Shown here piece after piece: positions 32,451 through 48,902 of a stretch of 64,000 bases of DNA. The notes below the pieces were generated by a model. It saw only the letters and a program-made list of their open reading frames with translations, did no database searches and had not been told where the DNA came from. The translations under genes were made by a program, and so were the position numbers. Origin of the DNA: Rhipicephalus microplus (taxonomy: Eukaryota > Arthropoda > Arachnida > Ixodida > Ixodidae); contig NC_134701.1 in NCBI RefSeq assembly GCF_043290135.1, positions 202,848,601-202,912,600 of the forward strand, in the 5' to 3' direction. Each line of letters begins with the position of its first letter. The first letter of the stretch is position 1.

Positions 32451-35279
32451 CGCATTGCCATGGCGACAAACTGCAGCGACACTAGAATCGCCAATGATCT
32501 GCGCTTTCTTAGTGCTGTAAACGTCTTCAAAAGTTCCAGATTAGCTAAGTGCGAGAACGTAAATTAATGCTCATCCTGGCGCCTCGAGAATTAGGTCACT
32601 GTAACTAAACTCAAAAATCGCTTTCTTTTTCCTTGAAGTTACTTCTCTGTCAATTTTTAAGGCAACATGTGAGATACATTGGTGGTACTCAGTCCTCTTT
32701 AAAAAAAATTATTTGTGTTTGAACGCCACAATTTTTGAAATGCATGGCTTCTAGCATGTTGTCATGTGCCGTCATCTTGGAATGATAACGTTGCAGTTTA
32801 GTATTTGTATCAAATAAACAAACAGTGCTACGGTGAACTCACACACACAAAATCACTTTTCCGGCACTTCATCGTTTCATGACCACAATCATTTCATGTT
32901 GTGGAATACAAAATCTACAAAACAAACGCTTATCAATCCAACATATTGGCGCCTAGGAGTCGAAAAGAAAATTGTGTGTGTAGTTCTCGTCTAAAAATTT
33001 ATGTGTTGTACTGATTGAATCACGGTACTGCGCAACACATGGATACCCTTGTTTGTTTTTTTTTGGAAATAAGCCGACATGTTTTCGAAGGATATAAGGG
33101 AAAAGCTTTTGTGCTAAAGGGAGCAAAAGTAGGTCGTCAGTAAGCGACATGCGTATGGCAGCGAAGGGTTCACCGGATGAACAGGATGAACCACGTGGTA
33201 AAAAAACCTGACGCCCTTGACGGCAAAATTGCGGAGATAATCTTGTCAGCCCTCTCCGATGTCATTCGCAGTGTCTAAGGGTAGGCACAGCCTTCTAAAA
33301 TTGTTTCGCTGCCTAGGTGACCTAATAATGACTTTGGAAGACATTCCGGGCATGGGGGGAAGGCCGTATTTATTCATTCTAACATGAACTTCGGTCTAGC
33401 ATGAACAAGTCTTGTGTTGAGTGATTTCCAACGCTCTAGAGAAGAGCCTAGTTGAGAATGCTGCTAGTGCAATTAACACAGAAGAACGTATTTTGTGTGT
33501 AATTTATTTATTTCACAAGTGGTTGTTAGTGATTAGAGCGTTATGCTTGAAGTGCAATGTGCAGTGCGTTGTAGAATAATTCGTCATAGTATGCTGCACT
33601 CATAAATTGTCATTTTGAAAAATCAGCATCCCCCATCAAAAAACAAAGTTACTTTTTTGTCTTTTTGCGAAAATATTTCCGGGATATCCCATTGCGTCCC
33701 AGACAAACGTTTCCAGTGTTTCTTTTTTAGGTATTTAGGACGTATATTTTGATAACTCTATTCCGAAATGCTTTTCTGAGTTAACTATGCTCAGTCGTGG
33801 TTCACAAGGTGTTATAAAGACATTCATTCCTTCTCAAAAGTAGAGAAATTTTTCGTGGAACTCAATTTTCTGTTCTTGCACAACTAATGAAACTAACAAA
33901 ATATTGAGCCAAGGGTTGGCCTCAGTGTCTGTTCGTCTCTTCAGTTGATATTTATGTCAACAGCGTCAAGTTGTGCATACTCAATGACCTGTCAGACGTT
34001 GGTCTTGTCGGAAGACTGTAATAATAGAATACCTGAAATAGGAATGCCTTAATTAACCTTGTGTCCTAACTATAAATCGTTTTACCAAGTTCAATTGTAA
34101 GCTTCATGTTTTTTATATTCTTTTCTTAGTTTTTATCTCTCCTATGAAACCTTCATTCCCATTTTCCATCCTTATACAGAGTAGCATGCCAGTGGAATAT
34201 AGACGTCGATAAAAATTTCAGTTTTTCCAATAAGGAATCTCTCTTTCTTTCAATGCACAACAGCAGTTTCACTTACGTCAACGTGTTTTAAGTTGTTGAC
34301 AATGAAGATTACTGCCACTAAAAGTGCTCGTTTTTTTCCTTGCCATTTTTGTCAGTTATACGGCCAAAGAGTTGCTGATTTTCAACTTGTTTTATTGGTG
34401 AGTCACCTTATATTAAAAGAGATCTAAAGTGGTCCTGCTGCGTTTAGTACAGTGTTTTTTTCAGCTTTTTCTTAGCATTTCTTGAGATTAACGCAAAACT
34501 CCAAACAGTAAAAAGAAAGAAAAGCAATGGAAACAACGTGACGCAAGATGTAAGCACGTACAACCACGTTCTTGTGTATTCCTTTTTTTTTTGCCTAAAA
34601 TACTGACGCAAGCCTCCCTGCAAGTCTTGATATAACCAGCGCAAACCATGTGCTTCCCGAAGAGAACAGAGACATCACGGTCTCCTTGACATGCGCTGTG
34701 CATCTCATATGAACATATACAAAGATATTACTAAATTTTTGGAGAAGCTAAAGTATAGTTAGCACTGATGTATATTCTGCAGAAACTGCCAATATTAAAG
34801 CATCATTCATGGTGCAGTTCTGCACTCAGTCACTCCTTAGAATTGAAACATTTCATGCCCACAAAGTGGCGCAGTACCGTGAAAAAACATCACAGCTTGT
34901 GGTGCGTATCTGATACAGTTGAACCTAAACTGAAGCAGTATATACATCACTAACTATTTTGTAGCAGTGTTCTCAGTGCACCGAATATCAATCATTGTTC
35001 GTGCAGTACAGTTATTTGAAAACTTGGCCCTGCGTCTTTTAATATCGTTCCTAGTCTTGTTGTAGCTTGGTTATTATCCGTTTCTGTAATTGTCGGCCGC
35101 CTTTGCCATGACGGCTCTTTGCTTTCTTTGCACTTGGCGGACCGGCGCCCCGGGAATTGTTGCGGATATATAATTTCACACTCGACTTGGAAGAATAGTC
35201 CAAGTTGTAGACAATAAAAAAACCGAGTTTCTGAGCAGAAGAAACTCTGGGGGAAAAAACATCCTAGCAAATTAGAGAA
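32451..35279. other. Unassigned AT-rich DNA
   Basis: About 2.8 kb with no repeat family, long microsatellite or convincing open frame. Confidence 0.45.
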
Positions 35280-35770
35280 GAGGCATATGTCGTCTCTAGG
35301 GTTTCGTAATTACAGACTGCTGACCTCCCTGTCTTCTGTAGCATGGCGAAACCAAAAGGCGGGAGCTCTTCACCGCTGTAATTGCCATCTTGCAGCAACC
35401 ACCGCTGTCTGTACTCTGATTTACGGCGGCATGGATGGCTGGTCAGCTATTCGTCGTCGGCAAACCAACTCGTCTTGACGCTGACGTCTTCCGCAGTGGT
35501 GATATCAACGGTTGGTTTGCCGTGCGGTTTATTTCTGCACATTTCACGCACGAGTGGACATCTTTTTCCGGGCAAGCTCTGCGGAAAAACTTGTACATCC
35601 TCTCCTCAGAAGGCGGTGCCTTCGGCATTGCTCATCGGAAGCTGCGACGTCTTGACGCTCCGAATATAGTGGGTGGCAAGCCCTTTGATTACGCTCAAGT
35701 AACGTCTTCGCAAACCAAAAAAAAAAAGCAATACTGCTGCGAGAAAATCAATTTATTTTTATAAAGCATC
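35280..35770. other. Moderately GC-rich block, unassigned
   Basis: Plus frames at 35287-35478, 35382-35669 and 35435-35764 overlap a minus frame (35443-35628). The 109-codon product begins MAGQLFVVGKPTRLDADVFR and is unrecognised. Confidence 0.3.
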
Positions 35771-35949
35771 CTCCGAAAACTTGGGGCACGCCATGTGTAA
35801 CTGTCTTAAGCGCGAAATCTAAACACACGTGTCTAAAAACACCACAGGTCCGTGTTTTGTGGTCTGCGGTTATATTACGCGGTTTTCAAAAAAGTACAAC
35901 TGAGCAGATAAGCACCGGTGATTGAACTGCGCATAACGTTCCAAATAAC

Positions 35950-36065
<116 letters not shown>

Positions 36066-36075
36066 ATGTGGCAAT

Positions 36076-36315
36076 GCCCCGCCGCGGTGGTGTAGTGGCT
36101 AAGGTACTCGGCTGCTGACCCGCAGGGCGCGGGTTCGTATCCCGGCTGCGGCGGCTGCATTTCCGATGGAGGCGGAAATGTTGTAGGCCCGTGTACTCAA
36201 ATTTGGGTGCACGTTAAAGAACCCCAGGTGGTCTAAACTTCCGGAGCCCTCCACTACGGCGTCTCTCATAATCATATAGTGGTTTTGGGACGTTAAACCC
36301 CACATATCAATCAAA
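36076..36315 (+). mobile_element. Ruka SINE, full length, perfect TSDs
   Basis: Head CCCCGCCGCGGTGGTGTAGT, box B GGTTCGTATCC (36132-36142), complete body, short ATCAATCAA tail. The 16-bp TSD TATTAAATGTGGCAAT lies at 36060-36075 and 36316-36331. Low divergence suggests a recent insertion. Confidence 0.93.
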
Positions 36316-36331
36316 TATTAAATGTGGCAAT

Positions 36332-36712
36332 ACTCTTGCGCATACTCTCATTAGGAGTGACAGATCATTTTCTTCCCCAAGTTTTTCGTGCTAAAAATAT
36401 TCCGTAGTTATCAATCCATATAACTCAATTCTTGTTGCTCCATAATAATTTCCGAAAAATTATCTTCACATGAAAGAGACTCGTTCTCGAATATATTACC
36501 TTTTTTTTCCGCACAGCATATTTGTACAAGAATAGAGGTGATGTCTTGAGCGGCCAATTAAAGAGAAGCTCGAAATGAATTTGCTTATTTTTAAGCACTA
36601 CTAAACCATGGTGTGAAAATTTTCAATTATCAGTTCGTATGATTATTATTGTTAAATCCATTAAGCCTGGAACGTAGAAAAGTTTACTGCTGAATTGTTA
36701 TTTACCTTTGTG
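36332..36712. other. Unassigned AT-rich DNA
   Basis: No feature recognised. Confidence 0.45.
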
Positions 36713-38800
36713 CACTGTAAAGCGTGCTTTGCCTGTAAGAAACACCAGTACTCAGGTGAAGAGCACAAGCCTATAAATTAAACCGGGTTGAAGTGGAAGT
36801 GGCTGTTTAATTACTTCTACATAATGCGCTTATGAAATTCATTCAGCACCTTTTTCTTAATATCAGTATTATGAATATTTCTACAGTACAATTATTACTA
36901 TACATAACAAAATCATAAAACTCATTACAACATAAAGCATGTTCTGTCTGTAAAGTACATAAGTACTGAGGTGAAAACCACGTGCTGAGCAATGCAAAAA
37001 AAATGTATGCAACAGTCTCCAACGTCGACTAAAGAATGAGCCGTACTATTCTATTTACGATTATACAGAAATCTTACAAAACTTATAATTCGCTGTAACT
37101 TGTTACCATTTTGATGTTTATACAATCCACCTAAATGTTACGAAATGTGGCAAAACCGCAAATTGACTAACTGTTTTGTAAAGAATGATTTTCTTGTAGA
37201 CGAGATTCTATTCAAGTGAGAATGCCAAACTGAGTGATGAAGAGGCTGGATGTTGAAGTGGCTCAGCTGTCTTTAGTTCCGCACAATGACCTTGTGGAAT
37301 AATACAGAAAAAGCAGAACAGTAACAGGCTAGGATGTTGCAGCTGCCTTATAGACTGTTGTAAGTTGTGAGCTATCATAAACAAAAAAAAGCAGCAGGAG
37401 AAAAAAACGCGAATGCGGAAGTAAACAATTTTTCGTGCTTGTAAGATATTCAGGTTTGTTCTGCTCCTGTTTCTACTACCTTCGTCACGTCTACTTACAA
37501 TTCGTTAGCACTTGAAGTGAATGCATGTCCATTTGCCTCATTCCTGGGATTTTTTGTTTGTGCCATTTTTTCTGTTATGCAGGCATAATATCAATCATAA
37601 ATGGTTTTGACCTTTATGAACGTTTGTTTTCAGGCTCTCCGCCTATAAAAGCTGCATCAGTTCACACCCCGATGGGGCCACTGTGGATTCGTTCAGCTGG
37701 GCAATGTATCTCGAACAAATGTTAATTCAAATCAGGATTTTCAAGAATGTGTCTTTGTAGAGTCTGTAAGTTCAGTTGTGCGGCAAAGGTAGTTGTCGAT
37801 TGCACCTAAGCAAACCACCACCGACTTCTTGGCAGCCATTTTTATTTTCCGGCAGGTTGTTTATATTGTCCATTTCATATGTGGGCCCAGACAAATTGTT
37901 TATTCGGGTGGAGCGAATCGGCGTTTTGCTATGGCGGTGACAGAAGTATTACTCCAAGACCGACTAGCTCGTCGCCTAAGTTTTTGCCTGCTTATGTGCA
38001 AATCGACTGAACTTTTGCTGAGTTTTGCACCTGATTCGAGCTGTAGTGTGAAACAATTTAGGCACTCATTGAAAACACAGTTGTGACGTACATAATACGC
38101 GTCTTCAAGGCAATGTGGCCACTTGCGTAGCTGCCCATATTGTTGCTGCTGCGATTAAATACCATGATTAAGAATATGATGATGTTGATTATAAAGCAGT
38201 GACATACGGTTGAGCCTTTTGAAACTGGAAAAGAGGTTAGGCCAACAACTGGTTACTTGATTCACATAACGGGATGCCCAGTGCGATTGGCCGTTTTAAC
38301 ACGCAATGTTTTATTTTTTCAACTCGACGTTTCCCTTGCATGGCACCTGTCAGTAGTGGAGTTTCTCTAATTTCTGTGGCACATCTGCTTCCTCTTGCTA
38401 GCAAACGAAATTTACTATCTATGTACCGCGAAGCTGTATAGTCTTGCACTCGTGAAATCACCAGCTACTTTGTAAAGCGTTCTCTGCCTGTAGAATAGCA
38501 TTGCACTCAGGTGAAACGCACTTGCTGAACACTGCAAAAACAATGAAAGTGGTCGAAAGTGAGAGGGACCCTGTACTTAGTTGTACGGGTTGGTGTTAAA
38601 AAACAATTTATTGACGTTTTTTTTATTATTACAGTTTTAAAGCTTACGCATCACACCAAGAACTTAGAAGCACTGCGTAATCGCAAAACTGTTCTACTGC
38701 TCTGTAAAACGTGTTTTGTCTGTACGAAAGACATGCAGTCAGGTGAAATTGACACTAAAATGCGACGGCTACAACAGCTTCTGACAAGGCCTCATACGTA
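36713..38800 (+). repeat. Recurring motif at about 215-245 bp spacing (diverged tandem or dispersed repeat)
   Basis: A block like CTGTAAAGCGTGCTTTGCCT, then ACTCAGGTGAA, recurs with CTCAGGTGAA-type anchors at 36751, 36966 and 37211, and again at 38506 and 38738. A single match lies near 8428. Between 37300 and 38460 it is not clearly detectable. The remainder is AT-rich with unrecognised frames (37525-37725, 37793-38086). Confidence 0.5.
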
Positions 38801-38802
38801 AT

Positions 38803-39110
38803 AATTAATAAAGCCAAAGACTGAGATGCCTCATCAAGCGTGAAAATTTACCGGCGTGGGCGCCCACACTAGTGGTGCAAATAAAGCATGTGAAAAGGAC
38901 AGCATATCACGGCACAGACCACCAAAATTGTGCTGTTATTGGAACATCGCTAAGACGTGACGTCACATTATGAAGTCATCACCATTTCGTGAATGGTACG
39001 CCGATCACAAAAGCAGTACAAAACCAGGTGAGGTGCCTCCGACTATCAAGGCCGTGCAATATCCCGCCTGGTGCGGAAGGCCTTCGGTGGGTGGCGGGGA
39101 ACGATCAATA
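38803..39110 (+). repeat. TGACGTCA-bearing interspersed repeat, copy 1
   Basis: GAGATGCCTCATCAAGCGTG, a GGCGTGGGCGCC segment, TGACGTCA at 38958-38965, AAGTCATCACC and GGTGAGGTGCCTCC lie in the same order as on the minus strand of 54930-55260. TGACGTCA is the consensus cAMP-response element, although binding here is unknown. Confidence 0.6.
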
Positions 39111-39533
39111 CGTAAACAGAGAAAGGAGGTCATTTTTGTCTTCGACTAATCATAGGTGAATATATAAGAAGCCTACGATTTTTTTCCAAAGCTAGCAAGC
39201 GATCTTATTCAGACTTCTTTTTCGTGTTTCTTTAAGGCTAACAGTACGCTATGTTGGGCCAGTTGGTGCATAGTTACTTTTAAGTCTATGATGCTTTCGC
39301 AATACTCTGGCACTTTCTTGAGATTATACCCGCTGTCTTTTCAACAAGATCTTCTCTATCGTAGCTAGGAGTCACTGCCGAATATATGAATAAATTATCT
39401 TCCCTGCGAGGACACAACAAGTACGTATGCAGAGTTTGTACACGAGAAAACGCCAATGAAAGGAGACATGAAAATACTCAGAATAAAGTTATGCAACTTA
39501 GTCGTATTGCTTGAGCCGTCCTCTCTGTTTAAA
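39111..39533. other. Unassigned DNA
   Basis: No gene or repeat recognised. Confidence 0.45.
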
Positions 39534-41784
<2,251 letters not shown>

Positions 41785-42370
41785 TTGTGGCAGCCGTTAA
41801 AGGACCAGTAAACAACCCTGTGGTCCAAAATATGTTACAAAGCGATGATAGCGCACTTGAAAGATGTGAACGCGTTGCCGCAAAAATTTTGCAATGTACA
41901 GTAGCTGCAGGATTACAGCAACCCGCTTCAAGTTATTTTGATTTATCACTCGGCCTTCCCATCCTTCTAGGGTAGGCTTAGCCAGCTGTTGTTAATTTGT
42001 CCACGTGAGCACCTTAATACGACAATAGTGATTACGTCACCGATAGCATGGAGCCAACGACCGAGCAAAGCTTCCTAGACATGTCTTTGTGTGAGGGTAG
42101 CGGTAGGCTAATCATAGCGGCACGCTGAGGAAGCGTGGTAAATGCGCGGCCAAAACCGTATCATCGCAGGACCAAGCAGCTGTTACGTAGGGCAGAGGGC
42201 AATTTGACGAGGACCGACTGCCCATGGGCATGCTTACATCTGTTCGCGTACGAGGAGAATCGGACAGAGGCTGGCAAGGGGTGTGAGAATTGCTTTTCGA
42301 AATAGAGCGTGTGCGCGGCGTACAGCGCTGTGATATTCCCAAAGAGGGGTCACTCCTATGATCTGCACAA
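41785..42370. repeat. Possible interspersed repeat (TAAAGGACCAGTAAACAACC)
   Basis: Starts with TAAAGGACCAGTAAACAACC, resembling the start of dispersed tick repeats I am familiar with, but no second copy lies in this window. The right half is GC-rich with an 88-codon minus frame (42112-42378), unrecognised. Weak call. Confidence 0.25.
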
Positions 42371-45190
42371 ATTGTCAAACTTGTCAGCGTGTTATAAAAA
42401 AAAACCCCTCAGCTTGTTTTCTGGCTATTTCAGTCAATTTCAAAATAAAAATTGTTATATTTCATATTTTGTTCAATTAGGAGAAAAATGGTTAGTAAGT
42501 GAAAGGCCTGGAGATTAACCTAAAATTATTTGTTCGCTAAACCGCAGTGAGGAAAGGGTAAGGGGGAACAGAAATGTTAGGAAAGAAATAGAGAAAATAA
42601 ATGAAAGTAACTAGAGAAACAAATGATATGCACGCACACGCTCAGGCGCACTGTAGGAGTGCCATAGTCGGTCAGCGGGTCCTGTTGACTGCAGAAACGT
42701 TAGCGACGTATGTTCACTTAAAGTGAACTAAAAGGCAAAGGAGTAATGCGGCGACACCATATGGAGCAGCTCAGCTAGATAAAGAAATAATTCAGCAAAA
42801 ACTTTTCTGATTAGACATCAGATACACTTACAAAGAACACCCATTTGTTCCAGAGGTCTGTTGACCATTTGTTCGTCAGCAGGACGCATGCCTCGTTCAT
42901 CCTTCTACAGAAATATCTTTCTCCTGCATCACCCATTGAAATTAGCATCATGCTAATATGCTTGTATCTTACTTGTCTTCATACTATAGAGAAATGGTTT
43001 CGCAACACTTTCGAAGGGTGGTGGTTTTGCCACAATGTCGTTGAAACGTGTTTATTTTTTCAGAGAAGCTTCTGAATCTTCTTCTCGGTCTATAAAATAA
43101 CTCTTCTCGGTCTATAAAATAACTAAAATAACTATATAAGGGCACATAATATTCTCTTTTTTTTCTTGACTTTTCAGGGAAGCAATTTCATCTCCCCTTC
43201 ATAATGTGGGTGTGTGTGTGTGTGTGTTTTTTATTCGCGCAGTCATTTTACCGATAAACGCATCGGAATACATTCTGTAGCAAAATTTTCATGTTCGCCG
43301 CTAAGCGGGGAACGAGGATTTCTTGCTGATATTTCGGCACCGTTTGCACAGCCAGATGACCGGCCACTTTCCGAGCAGTCAATATTGGGGTGGTGGAACG
43401 TTCCAGCTTCCAGCCAGAAAGCACTGCTGAAGTTTCTGAGGTCAACCGGATGCGCTAAATGACTACGACACTACCGTGCTTGAGTGTGCCCACATGGTTT
43501 TCCGCGTTCTGTCTTTTTTATTTTATCCATTCTTCCTTTCACACTCTTTACCTTCCTGTCCCCCTTAAGTCTTTCCAAGTGCAGGGTTGCAAACTGAAAG
43601 TGTTTTTCTGCTTAACATCTCTGCATGTAACTTAACCTTTCTCTCCCTCTCTCTCTCCTTCTGTCTCTCTCTCTCTCTGTTTTGCGTGACAATTTTTTCC
43701 TTCATATCATAGAGCTCTTGGAAAGTTAGCACATGTTCAGAAACAGCAGCTGTACTCGACAATTTATACAGCAAAGAAAAGAACAGGGAAATGGTCAAAT
43801 ACAAAAAAAATCGGCTTGTGTATGCTATGAATTGACCTGTACGGAGGGAGGCCACAGTGTCATGAAGACTCACAAGAGACGCAGTGCAGGTGTTTTCTAC
43901 TGCTGAAAATGAGGTGAATGCGACGTTTTTCTAAACTACTTAAGGAGCGCTCCTCTGCGCCACATGTTTCGGCCGTTCCATCCCGAATTTTCGGTGGTGA
44001 TGCGGTTGCAAGATACTGACCTTGTGAGTCATTGGGACAATATTTTGCCACTTTTCAAAACACTCAATGAGTCAGTGGGATGCATGCGCGCCACTTTTTT
44101 TAGTAAAATAGGGGCTTGAATTTCAGAAAATTTGTTGTATACTGTTTCTTTGTAGATTTTATGTGTCTACTGCACCCGTTTTCCATATTAACGCGTCAAA
44201 AATATAAACGAGCCAACAAAGCGTTAGGCAGCGGTATAAGTGTCATATGGCTCTCTGGCATCTACGTTTTATGCCAGACGTTGAAGAAGAGGCTTTGGAA
44301 AACGAGGAGAGAGAGCTACAAGTGACAGGCAACATAATATGGCTGCAGAAAATTGAACTTGTCTTCAAAAAACTAAACATTCAACAATAATCTGGCCTGA
44401 GGCCCTTTCTTAAGTGCTGATAATGCGCAATACCTAAACAGATGTTGAATATTTCTTAGATAGGGCGATGATATTCGAACATCTTCATGGCAGTTACTCA
44501 GAAAGAAAGCAGAAGTTTTCTGTTTTCTCGAGCGTCACAGCAGCATTATACTCCTCTTTTCATGTTGACACTCGACATTGTTACGCATGACAGCCAACGA
44601 CTTCCATATGTCGGTAGCCATAGATTCCGTGCACCTCGGCTTACCGCTGCTGCTGGCGCCCTAGTTTGACACCAGTTGGGCACTGTCAGATTTTTCGGAG
44701 CCCATCACCGTCGCAGCTCGGCGGCTTGATTGTCTTCCCGACGTGTCCGGTAATTTAAACGCTCGCTACGACCTGCGGAGAAACCCTCCCGCGGGCGTTG
44801 GTAATGACACTCGTAATGGCCACTAACAGAGACGGTGATTAAATATTCACGTTTCAGACGGCTGCACGGCGGCGATACGCGCGGGAATTGCTCTAATTTG
44901 CACCCACTTTGTCGCCGTGTGACACCGCCTCGCAGTTTTTGTATTTCTCTCTGCCATCTGCCGCTCGTACTTCGAGTACTTTAGTATTCGTACACGTGTC
45001 TACCTTTTGTCCTCACTTTGTTTCCTGCCGACAAAGTTTTGCCTAAATGGCCATTTGTGACTATATATAACTCAATAAAGAAGCATTTGTTGCTATGTAT
45101 AACAAAAAATTGTTGATAAGGAATGTCATTAGAGTCAACGTTTCTGAAAGTGGGCTTGTTACTGTCATGGCACCCTGTAATTCGTCGTAC

Positions 45191-45194
<4 letters not shown>
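42371..45194. other. Unassigned DNA
   Basis: About 2.8 kb. It includes a purine-rich patch (42541-42610), a direct repeat of TCTTCTCGGTCTATAAAATA at 43080 and 43104, a CT-rich run (43638-43680) and a CpG-richer part (44640-45000) ending in TATATATAACTCAATAAAGA near 45062. Frames 43214-43462 and 43565-43873 are unrecognised. Confidence 0.4.

Positions 45195-45275
<81 letters not shown>
45195..45275. repeat. (TA)n microsatellite
   Basis: About 40 perfect TA units. The overlapping YIYIYI frame is an artefact. Confidence 0.97.
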
Positions 45276-45278
<3 letters not shown>

Positions 45279-47102
45279 TTGTTGGTATAACCAATATAAA
45301 GATAAAAATATAACGAGCAGCGCTGCGAAAATATTTCTCATTTCTCGAGCCCTACTTTGGAACCCAAAAAAAGTTGAATGGAGGCCATACAATACAGCAA
45401 CAATACCATACAATACTATACAATACAGATAGAAAATGTTCCGAAAGGTTTATAAGTAAGGTAACTGTGGGGTGAAAACCGGTGTGAAATTCCTAAATGG
45501 TGATCGACGCATGGTAAATACTCGCACGAACTTCACCCACATTATTTCCATACGCCTCTTTTAAAACAAAGGGTAAACCTTTGTTTGAAAAACGTGAATG
45601 TAAACCCAGATTATGAAGTTGTGATCTGGCGTACTATTGTGCTCTTTCAAGTCAGAATGAAAGTCCTCGTGGCGCAGCATTTCTTAGATGAAAAAAAAAT
45701 GCTGTACAAGAACAAAACACAAGTGGGTGCAAGTCCTGAGGCCAATTCGGCGTGAGGTGCTTTTCTAGAAATAGTTTGCAAAAGGAAATTTAGCACAGAA
45801 CTGATTCTAAATAATAGTGCGAATTGTGTATAGCACAGGGCTTACCAAAGCGAAAACGGTGACTGAAAACTAAGCGTCCTCGTTGACTGAATGCCAGTCC
45901 GTTGTTTGCGTGACGCTGCTTCATCAGGGATAACCTGAAAGTTCACCCAGCTTGCTACTATGATTCAGTGCTCAGCTGTGCCAACAAGTGAACTAACACA
46001 GTGTGCGTCCATTCCGTGTATCACGTTTACGAGCAAAGGTCACGATCAAGAAAGGCACTTTCATTCGGAATGATGCCTGTACAGGGTGACATAGCCACGC
46101 GTAAAAACAAACTCGTCAGTCTAGTAGTCGCTGCTTTGTACCTAAGTCACTATTTTATTGCAACAGTGCACAGCGACAAGAAAAGGAGATTGTGAAGACG
46201 TAATGAGGAGCGAATAGAACCGTTTTATCCGTGCTTGGCTGTGTGGTAGAAGCCCGAGAGTAGGAATGTAGTCAAGCCTATATTCGTTTGCGCAGCTTGA
46301 GTGCGCAGTTCGAGAGCGTAATCCCTCACGCTGCCCAGGGGCCCCGAGCTTGCTTCTGCGGAAGATGGGAGCAATCAGTTTCTCCAGTTCGCGTCTAGCC
46401 TTTTCTAGGGGCAAAAGAAACGACGGTAACTGCGAGAGCTTCCTGAAGGGTGACGAGAAAGCTCGCTGGTATATTTTATGCTTCGTCCTTCCGTTTTATT
46501 TTTCCTATCTTGTTAACGTTTCTTTTCTCTCCTGCGCGCCCCATTTCAGCCTCGGCAATTGCCTCAACCACCTTCTTTTCTTTTCATCCTACCTAACAAC
46601 AAGGCTCCCCGTAAGCAGCCTAAGGTACTTTGGATGTTTTATTTTTATTTTCTATGCGGCTGGCTGAACGTGCTCAGCGCGCTTTTTGTAGAAAGGAGCA
46701 CAGCCCTGCCCATTGGTTCCCCGACGTGCGATGAGGAAGACTGTGGCATTTAGGGAGGCGCGACAGGCTGTAAAGTCAATTACCCGGAAAACTCTGATTC
46801 ACTGCGCGGGATGCTTGCGGCGTTCCTGGGAAACATGGCAGCCGAGTGTTGCGCTCCGACCCATTATGTACGCCAGCCCAGCCTCGGCCCATTGGTCGAG
46901 GTGATTTATTACGGCCACGTGCTCTTGCACCCTTTCTAAATCCATTTGAGTGCTTTCTTTCTTGTCAAATGCGCTCGCTTGCGAGTGGTAGTTTGAGAAT
47001 GGTATTTTATCTCCTGGTCCCGTGTTCTCTAAAGTACTTTGCAGCTGTTCTTAAAAACGCAACAAAATCTTCAAGCTCGCGAAATCAACGTAACTTAACT
47101 TT
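45276..47102. other. Unassigned DNA; 46280-46960 CpG-richer
   Basis: CCATTGGTTCC (46712) and CCATTGGTCG (46889), inverted CCAAT boxes, and CCACGTGC (46917) lie in a CpG-richer interval, so promoter activity is conceivable. No coding exon is supported. Confidence 0.35.
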
Positions 47103-47870
<768 letters not shown>

Positions 47871-48108
47871 TGATTGGTATGTGAGGTTTGATTGTCCAAG
47901 GCCAACATATGATTATGCGAGACGCCGCAGTGGAGGATTCAGGAAATTTCGACCACCTGGTGTTCTTTACCGTGCGCCCAAATCTGAGCACATGGGCCTA
48001 AAACATTTCCGCCTCCATCGGAAATGCAGCCGCCACAGCTGGGATTCGACCCCGCGACCTGCGAGCCAGCAGCCGAGTACCTTAGCCACTAGACCACCGC
48101 GGCGGGGC
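47871..48108 (-). mobile_element. Ruka SINE, minus strand, full length
   Basis: On the plus strand it runs from a degraded inverted tail (TGATTGG) through GACGCCGCAGTGGAGGATTC, GACCACCTGGTGTTCTTTAC, GGAAATGCAGCCGCC and inverted box B GGGATTCGACC, to the head end ACCACCGCGGCGGGGC. A degraded tail and no clear TSD suggest an older copy. Confidence 0.9.
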
Positions 48109-48387
48109 TTGCAGTGGCCTTTGTGAGCCCAGTAACTTCAACATAATCGTTACAAGCAACGCCCGAGGCCAACCAAGACATATGATTCCTCCCCCCCTCC
48201 TCAACACCACGAGATAAGGGCGCGCGAGGAAGCGTGGTTTCCCTTCGCTAAGCGGGGCAGTTATAGTATGGGTGGGACATTGCGCCATCTTGTTGATGAT
48301 GCTGAAAACGAAATTCCCCCCGCGATGCCCGTCAGCAGTGGTAAGTGGTCGATATAAATAGCTTGCCGTTTGAACGTTGAAGAGCGT
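48109..48387. other. Unassigned GC-richer DNA
   Basis: No repeat or gene recognised. It includes a CCCCCCC patch near 48191 and GATATAAATAGCTTGCC (48349-48365), a TATA-like element about 30 bp upstream of the next SINE head. Confidence 0.4.
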
Positions 48388-48492
48388 GCTCCTCGGTGGC
48401 GCAGTGGTTAACGCTTTGCATTTGTTATTCAGAGGACCCAAGTTCGATTCCGCGCGCCGGGGTCTTTTTCTGGGTTTTCTTTTTCTTTCTTA
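48388..48492 (+). mobile_element. Short tRNA-derived SINE with pyrimidine tail
   Basis: GCTCCTCGGTGGCGCAGTGG carries a box-A-like TGGCGCAGTGGTTAACG, and AAGTTCGATTCC is a good box B. Then CGCGCGCCGGGG and a TTTTTCT/TTTCTTTCTT tail. Architecture matches the GAAA-tailed unit at 51401-51690 (minus). A stray tRNA pseudogene is the alternative. Confidence 0.65.
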
Positions 48493-48721
48493 AATTTTCA
48501 TGTATATAGATACGCACACATATACGGTGAGTGATGGCGACGCCGGCGTGAATGCCGACGCCAGCGGCAAAATCCAGCCCAGAGTGTCCAAATATTTGTA
48601 ATCACGATAAAAAGCTTCATCTTCACTTGTCTAGAATGCGATTGCAACTACGCTTGTTGAGTATGAAGGCGATTTGAACGGCTAACGACACTTCCATTTT
48701 CTGAAGAATTCATTCGCGTAA

Positions 48722-48801
<80 letters not shown>
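48722..48801. repeat. (TA)n microsatellite
   Basis: About 39 TA units with one TTTATA break near 48791. Confidence 0.97.
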
Positions 48802-48902
48802 TCCTGTGCGTGTAAATAAGAAATGTAACACCTTCCAGTATAAACACAGCGTAACTTGGTATATTGTCATGCGTGAGATGTTTGAGGAAGACATAGTCCT
48901 GC

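Noticed and set aside
43242..43463. Exon candidate after TTTTTTATTCGCGCAG
   Set aside because: The acceptor-like site follows a (GT)n run and the frame is open for 73 codons, but the product is not recognised and the opposite strand is open too.
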